A stretch of DNA of 64,000 nt from an uncultured Lachnospiraceae bacterium (GTDB taxonomy: Bacteria; Bacillota; Clostridia; Lachnospirales; Lachnospiraceae). This document shows positions 60,365-64,000 of the stretch, in pieces. The position numbers and the translations under genes are program-made. The notes under the pieces are model-generated. The model was not told the origin of the DNA and did no database searches. It was given only the letters and a program-made list of their open reading frames with translations. Position 1 is the first letter of the stretch. The number at the start of each line of letters is the position of its first letter. The stretch is taken from positions 1-64,000 of the forward strand of contig CANRWO010000010.1 in NCBI GenBank assembly GCA_947643615.1, given 5' to 3'.

Positions 60365-62164
60365 TTAAGCTACCTCGGTCTCCTTCTTCAGCCATTTTGC
60401 TTCCTCCTCCGTCAAATAGGGGGAAACCTTTTCATATACCCTCTGCTGGTACTCCTTCAGCATGTTTTTCTGTATCTCGCTCATACGGCTTAAGTCAATT
60501 GCATCCATATCAATAGGCACCCAGGTCAGGGTCTTGAAATGCATAAACTGCCCGTACTCGTTCTTTACATCATTTTCCGCCACCATGATATTCTCAATAC
60601 GGATGCCGTGGCTCCCCTCTATATAGACGCCGGGTTCATTGGAAATATCCATGCCTGCTTCCAGGACCGCCTCCGCCATGCCGTCCGTGAATCTCCAACG
60701 CATATTCTGGGGGCCTTCGTGGACATTCAAAATATACCCCACTCCATGGCCCGTGCCGCATTTGTAATCAAGGGCCATATCCCACACAGGCTGCCTGGCC
60801 AGAATGTCCAGATTCCTCCCGGTGCATCCGTAGATCCAGCGGGCATTGGACAGCTGCAGCATTCCGGCCGCCACCGCAGTATAATGCTTTTTGGCCTCGT
60901 CCGGCACAGGCCCCAGTGCAACCGTCCTGGTCACGTCGGTAGTGCCTCCCATGTACTGTCCGCCGGAATCGATCAGGTAAAGTCCCTCCGGCTTCAACAC
61001 CGCATGGTTGTGGGAGGTGGGTTCATAGTGCATCATGGCTGCATTGGCGCCGTAAGCGGATATGGAGGGGAAGGACAGGTCAATCCATTCAGGGATCTCC
61101 CTTCTCAGCTTCTCCAGATAGTCCGCCGCAGTGATCTCCGTGATCTCCTGCCTGCCGATATTCGTCTTAAGCCAGTATATATATTTGGTCAGAGCCACAC
61201 TGTCTTTTAAATAGATTGCTTCCATATTGGCAAGCTCCACCGGATTCTTTACCGCCTTTAACAGCTCCGTGGGATTCGTTTTCTCTACCACAGCCTGTCT
61301 CTCTGCCAGGGTCTTGGATAAGGTATAGCTGCAATGGCGGCTGTCTATCAGCACTTTCCCGCCCCCGGGAAGCGCCTTCAGATAATCCACAGTCTCCCAA
61401 TAGTCCTTCACCGTGATCTTCTTCTCCCCAAAATATTCCAAGGCGGCCTCGTCCAGTACGTTCTTCTGGATGAACAATACTGCCTCGTCCTTAGTCAGGT
61501 AGCCGTAAGACATGGCCACGGGATTGCATTCCACGTCACAGCCTCTGATATTAAAAAGCCACATCAGGTCGTCCAGCTTCGTCAGGAGAAAACTGTCCGC
61601 TCCCGCCTGGGAAACCTTGTCCATCACTTCCTTCTGTTTCTCCTCCGTGCTCCTGCCTGCCAGCTCCTCGGGCAGGACCGTTACCTTTCCATGGGGGAAT
61701 TCGGGCCGCTCCTTCCAAATCCTCTCCGCAAGATCCTTCTCATAGGCAAAGGAAATCTTCTTCCCCGCCAGCTTTTCCTCCAGTTTCTTCCCTTCCCTGG
61801 CGGAAATCACCCTGCCGTCAAAACCCAGGGTCTGCCCCTGTCCCATTTTCTGCTCCAGGAAATCTTCGATGGAAGGGACTCCCTCGTCCAGCATCCGGAA
61901 CAGCTCTACGCATGTACCTTCCAGTTCATGCTCCGCCTGGATAAAATATCTCCCGTCCGTCCAGAGACCCGCGCCATCCTGCCATACCAGCAATGTCCCG
62001 TTGGACCCGGAAAAATTACAGAAGTATTCCCTGACTTTAAAGTAGTCGTTTACATACTCAGAATTATGGAAATCTGCCGTGGGCATCATATAATAGTCAA
62101 TGCCCTCCTCCTTCATAAGTTCCCTCAATGCCTTCAAACGATTTTGAATTACCTGATTTTCCAT
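60365..62164 (-). CDS. M24-family aminopeptidase P
   Basis: 599 residues; the second ATG, with a G-rich stretch upstream, is preferred. Two creatinase-N-like domains (~1-310) precede the pita-bread catalytic domain. Metal ligands are visible in LIDSGGQYMGGTTDVTRTV (two Asp), GTGHGVGYILNVHEG (His) and NEPGVYIEGSHGIRIE (Glu). The ~600-residue, three-domain size matches eukaryote-like aminopeptidase P. It removes N-terminal residues before proline, in the cytoplasm. Confidence 0.95.
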   Translation of the reverse strand: MENQVIQNRLKALRELMKEEGIDYYMMPTADFHNSEYVNDYFKVREYFCNFSGSNGTLLVWQDGAGLWTDGRYFIQAEHELEGTCVELFRMLDEGVPSIEDFLEQKMGQGQTLGFDGRVISAREGKKLEEKLAGKKISFAYEKDLAERIWKERPEFPHGKVTVLPEELAGRSTEEKQKEVMDKVSQAGADSFLLTKLDDLMWLFNIRGCDVECNPVAMSYGYLTKDEAVLFIQKNVLDEAALEYFGEKKITVKDYWETVDYLKALPGGGKVLIDSRHCSYTLSKTLAERQAVVEKTNPTELLKAVKNPVELANMEAIYLKDSVALTKYIYWLKTNIGRQEITEITAADYLEKLRREIPEWIDLSFPSISAYGANAAMMHYEPTSHNHAVLKPEGLYLIDSGGQYMGGTTDVTRTVALGPVPDEAKKHYTAVAAGMLQLSNARWIYGCTGRNLDILARQPVWDMALDYKCGTGHGVGYILNVHEGPQNMRWRFTDGMAEAVLEAGMDISNEPGVYIEGSHGIRIENIMVAENDVKNEYGQFMHFKTLTWVPIDMDAIDLSRMSEIQKNMLKEYQQRVYEKVSPYLTEEEAKWLKKETEVA

Positions 62165-62267
62165 CTTAACCCCCATTTCTGCGCGCTCCCTGCGCCGTGA
62201 GAAACATGTAACGCCTGTGCGGATTTGAAGGCCGATTTATTGGCCTTGCATTCTTCGGTGCGAACCC

Positions 62268-62933
62268 TTAATAGCCTTCCGTTTTCTCTCCCTTACACAG
62301 GCCAACCGCCCGGGATGTCCCGATACGGTCACAGCCAAGTCCTATGAACATTTCCAGGTCTTCCAGCGTGGAAATGCCTCCGGCCGCTTTGATCTTCACC
62401 CCGGGGCCGATATGCTCCCGAAACAGCTCCACATCCTCCCTGACGGCGCCGCCTGTCCCAAACCCGGTGGATGTCTTGATATAATCCGCCCCTGCCCGGG
62501 TGACAATGCCGCACATTTTTATCTTTTCTTCCTCCGTGAGATAACAGGTTTCAATAATCACCTTTAAAATATGATCCCCGCATATCTTTTTCAGGGTCCG
62601 GATCTCCTCCTCAACCTTTTCCCAGTATCCGTTCTTGACATCACTGATATTTACCACCATGTCAATCTCGTCGCAGCCGTCTTCCAGGGCCCGGGCCGTC
62701 TCCGCGGCCTTGGCCTCCGTCACGCTGTACCCCAGCGGGAACCCCACCACGGTACAGATCGTAACCCGGTCTCCGTATGTGTCCCGTATCGCTTTTATAT
62801 AAGTAGGAGGCACACATACGCTGGCCGTATGGTATTGGGCCGCCTCATCACATAATTTCTGGATATCCTCCCATGTGGCGTATGCCTTAAGCTGAGTGTG
62901 GTCCACTTTCGTTAACATTTCTTCCGCTGTCAT
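62268..62933 (-). CDS. deoC: Deoxyribose-phosphate aldolase
   Basis: 221 residues from the ATG with AAAGGAGA six bases upstream. KVDHTQLKAYATWEDI, VCVPPTYIK, GFPLGYSVTEAKAAET, LKVIIETCYLT and ADYIKTSTGFGTGGA (Schiff-base lysine) are class I DeoC motifs. Splits deoxyribose 5-phosphate to glyceraldehyde 3-phosphate and acetaldehyde in deoxynucleoside catabolism. Confidence 0.97.
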   Translation of the reverse strand: MTAEEMLTKVDHTQLKAYATWEDIQKLCDEAAQYHTASVCVPPTYIKAIRDTYGDRVTICTVVGFPLGYSVTEAKAAETARALEDGCDEIDMVVNISDVKNGYWEKVEEEIRTLKKICGDHILKVIIETCYLTEEEKIKMCGIVTRAGADYIKTSTGFGTGGAVREDVELFREHIGPGVKIKAAGGISTLEDLEMFIGLGCDRIGTSRAVGLCKGEKTEGY

Positions 62934-63125
62934 AATCTCTCCTTTTCCACAGACGATCTCCCAAAACCTGCTCCCCGGGAAAAGCAATCCTTTCCGGCAT
63001 TTTCCCGGAAACAGGCCCCTGCATATTTTGTGCCAAAGCTATTCTATGACCTGTCTTTTCCGCCGCGGCAGACGGGCCTTCCAAAACATTCTCAGGGATG
63101 CTGAACACAGTATACAACAAAACTG

Positions 63126-63146
63126 CCCCGCAGCAAAACTGCGGGG
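63126..63146 (-). terminator. Probable terminator after thrC
   Basis: CCCCGCAG/CTGCGGGG with a TTTTG loop, followed on the minus strand by CAGTTTTGTTG. A second long inverted repeat, CGTCTTGGGAA/TTCCCAAGACG, lies nearer the gene (63178-63215) without a U-tract. Nothing else is visible between thrC and deoC. Confidence 0.5.
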
Positions 63147-63271
63147 ACCGAATCCGGAAACCTTAACGGCCCCCTATCGTCTTGGGAAGCACTGATGAAA
63201 ACGTTTCCCAAGACGGATCTGCGCTACGGAACAGTATTTTCCCAAATGAGAAAACGATGACAGAGTCAGCG

Positions 63272-64000
63272 CTATTTTAAAAATTCTCTCACAACGTCTT
63301 TCATCTGGCCCACATCGCACTGCCTGTCATGTACCACCGGCGCAGTGCGGATTTCCTCAATAGCCTGGGGTACGGCTACATTTGCGATCCCGGAGAGCTG
63401 GTCTACCAGCTCAAAATCACCCATGTCGTCATACTTCCCATCAATGGCGTTCATAACGCTTCTGGTAAACTTGAAGGGACTGGCTGTAGAAGCAATCACC
63501 GTCTTTGCATGGTCGCCCGTCTCCTCCACATACTTCCGGTACACTGCGGAGGCCACTGCGGTATGGGTATCAATGACATACCCGCAGCTGTTGTAGAGGC
63601 GGCTGATTTCCTCCGCCGTCTCCTTTTCATCGGCATAGCTGCCGTAGAAGTCAGCCAGCGCATCTCTCATTTCGGGAGTGATCTCATACCTGCCCTCCCC
63701 TGCCAGCGCCGCCATCCATGCTTGGTTCCGTTCCGCATCCTCCCCTGCAATACGGTAGATCAGCCGCTCCAGGTTACTGGAGATGAGGATATCCATGGAA
63801 GGGGAAGTGGTCAGCACAAACTCCCTGTTCCTGTCATAGACTCCGGTCCGGAAGAAATCGTACAACACCTTGTTCTCATTGGACGCACAGATCAGCTTAC
63901 CGATGGGAAGTCCCATGTTCTTTGCATAAAATGCCGCCAGAATATTGCCAAAATTGCCGGTGGGTACTACCACATTGATCTTCTCCCCCTCTGCAATCTT
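63272..64000 (-). CDS. thrC: Threonine synthase, 3' part
   Basis: The C-terminal 242 residues; the gene continues beyond the right edge, in frame to the last base. VVVPTGNFGNILAAFYAKNMG is the phosphate-binding glycine stretch of PLP fold-type II enzymes, followed by PSMDILISSNLERL and the C-terminal ASPFKFTRSV typical of the longer, yeast/E. coli-type threonine synthases. The PLP lysine lies in the missing part. Converts O-phosphohomoserine to threonine. Confidence 0.95.
   Translation of the reverse strand, partial: KIAEGEKINVVVPTGNFGNILAAFYAKNMGLPIGKLICASNENKVLYDFFRTGVYDRNREFVLTTSPSMDILISSNLERLIYRIAGEDAERNQAWMAALAGEGRYEITPEMRDALADFYGSYADEKETAEEISRLYNSCGYVIDTHTAVASAVYRKYVEETGDHAKTVIASTASPFKFTRSVMNAIDGKYDDMGDFELVDQLSGIANVAVPQAIEEIRTAPVVHDRQCDVGQMKDVVREFLK

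Overview
The window looks like a chromosomal segment of a Gram-positive anaerobe of the class Clostridia, most likely a Lachnospiraceae-type gut commensal. This is inferred from gene content rather than from a marker gene. The pointers are a Rex repressor beside an ABC-F ATPase, a T-box leader on pheST, an HMGL-fold enzyme resembling Re-type citrate synthase, BspA-type LRR surface proteins with a class B sortase, a Gly/Cys-rich small protein, an ATP-dependent PEP carboxykinase, and many strong Shine-Dalgarno sequences. Most genes lie on the minus strand, so operons read from high to low coordinates.

Region 1 (about 36-14,280) is a surface-glycan operon read leftward. It begins with a LicD-type phosphotransferase and continues through GT32 and GT2 glycosyltransferases, a four-domain glycosyltransferase/methyltransferase, a second methyltransferase, a CDP-glycerol-transferase-like protein and a sulfatase-superfamily protein. 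It ends with a three-domain nucleotidyltransferase / HxGH cytidylyltransferase / PEP mutase fusion. The PEP mutase signature points to a glycan decorated with a phosphonate. Five of the enzymes carry the same kind of GxGxxG Rossmann module. The promoter has a run of ten G's between its -35 and -10 boxes (19-bp spacer), followed by a leader with terminator-like hairpins, which suggests switching by G-tract slippage plus attenuation.

Region 2 (14.5-25.6 kb) is mostly housekeeping: a ClpP-fold TepA-like protease, a GT-C-like membrane protein with an acidic repeat tail, a polyprenyl-type GT2, YebC, a CNNM/CorC protein, an orphan MazF after alanine racemase, bifunctional Nnr, a coiled-coil protein and Rex. 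Rex and the ABC-F gene (25.8-27.7 kb) are divergent, and their -35 boxes sit in one Rex-like palindrome. Two 166-bp palindromic elements and a third partial copy lie in this part and the next.

Region 3 (27.8-31.6 kb) is a Re-citrate-synthase-like gene, a GntR/FCD regulator and isocitrate dehydrogenase in one direction, with a GntR-like palindrome on the promoter. It is probably the oxidative citrate-to-2-oxoglutarate branch.

Region 4 (31.6-42.6 kb) is cell-surface: sortase B, a 1611-residue LRR adhesin with a TPKTG anchor and a 21-bp minisatellite, a second membrane-anchored LRR protein and a leaderless subtilisin. A rightward set follows: a Cys-rich small protein with a sigma-K-like promoter and two Met-rich small proteins.

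Region 5 (42.6-64 kb) holds an unusual EF-G paralogue, tRNA-Val(CAC), a 50-bp tandem repeat before tyrA, VanZ and PilZ proteins, queA, an M18 peptidase, T-box-controlled pheST, YihY, a SpoIID-like protein, a probable 6S RNA, a small lipoprotein, pckA, an M24 aminopeptidase, deoC and the 3' part of thrC, which runs off the right edge.
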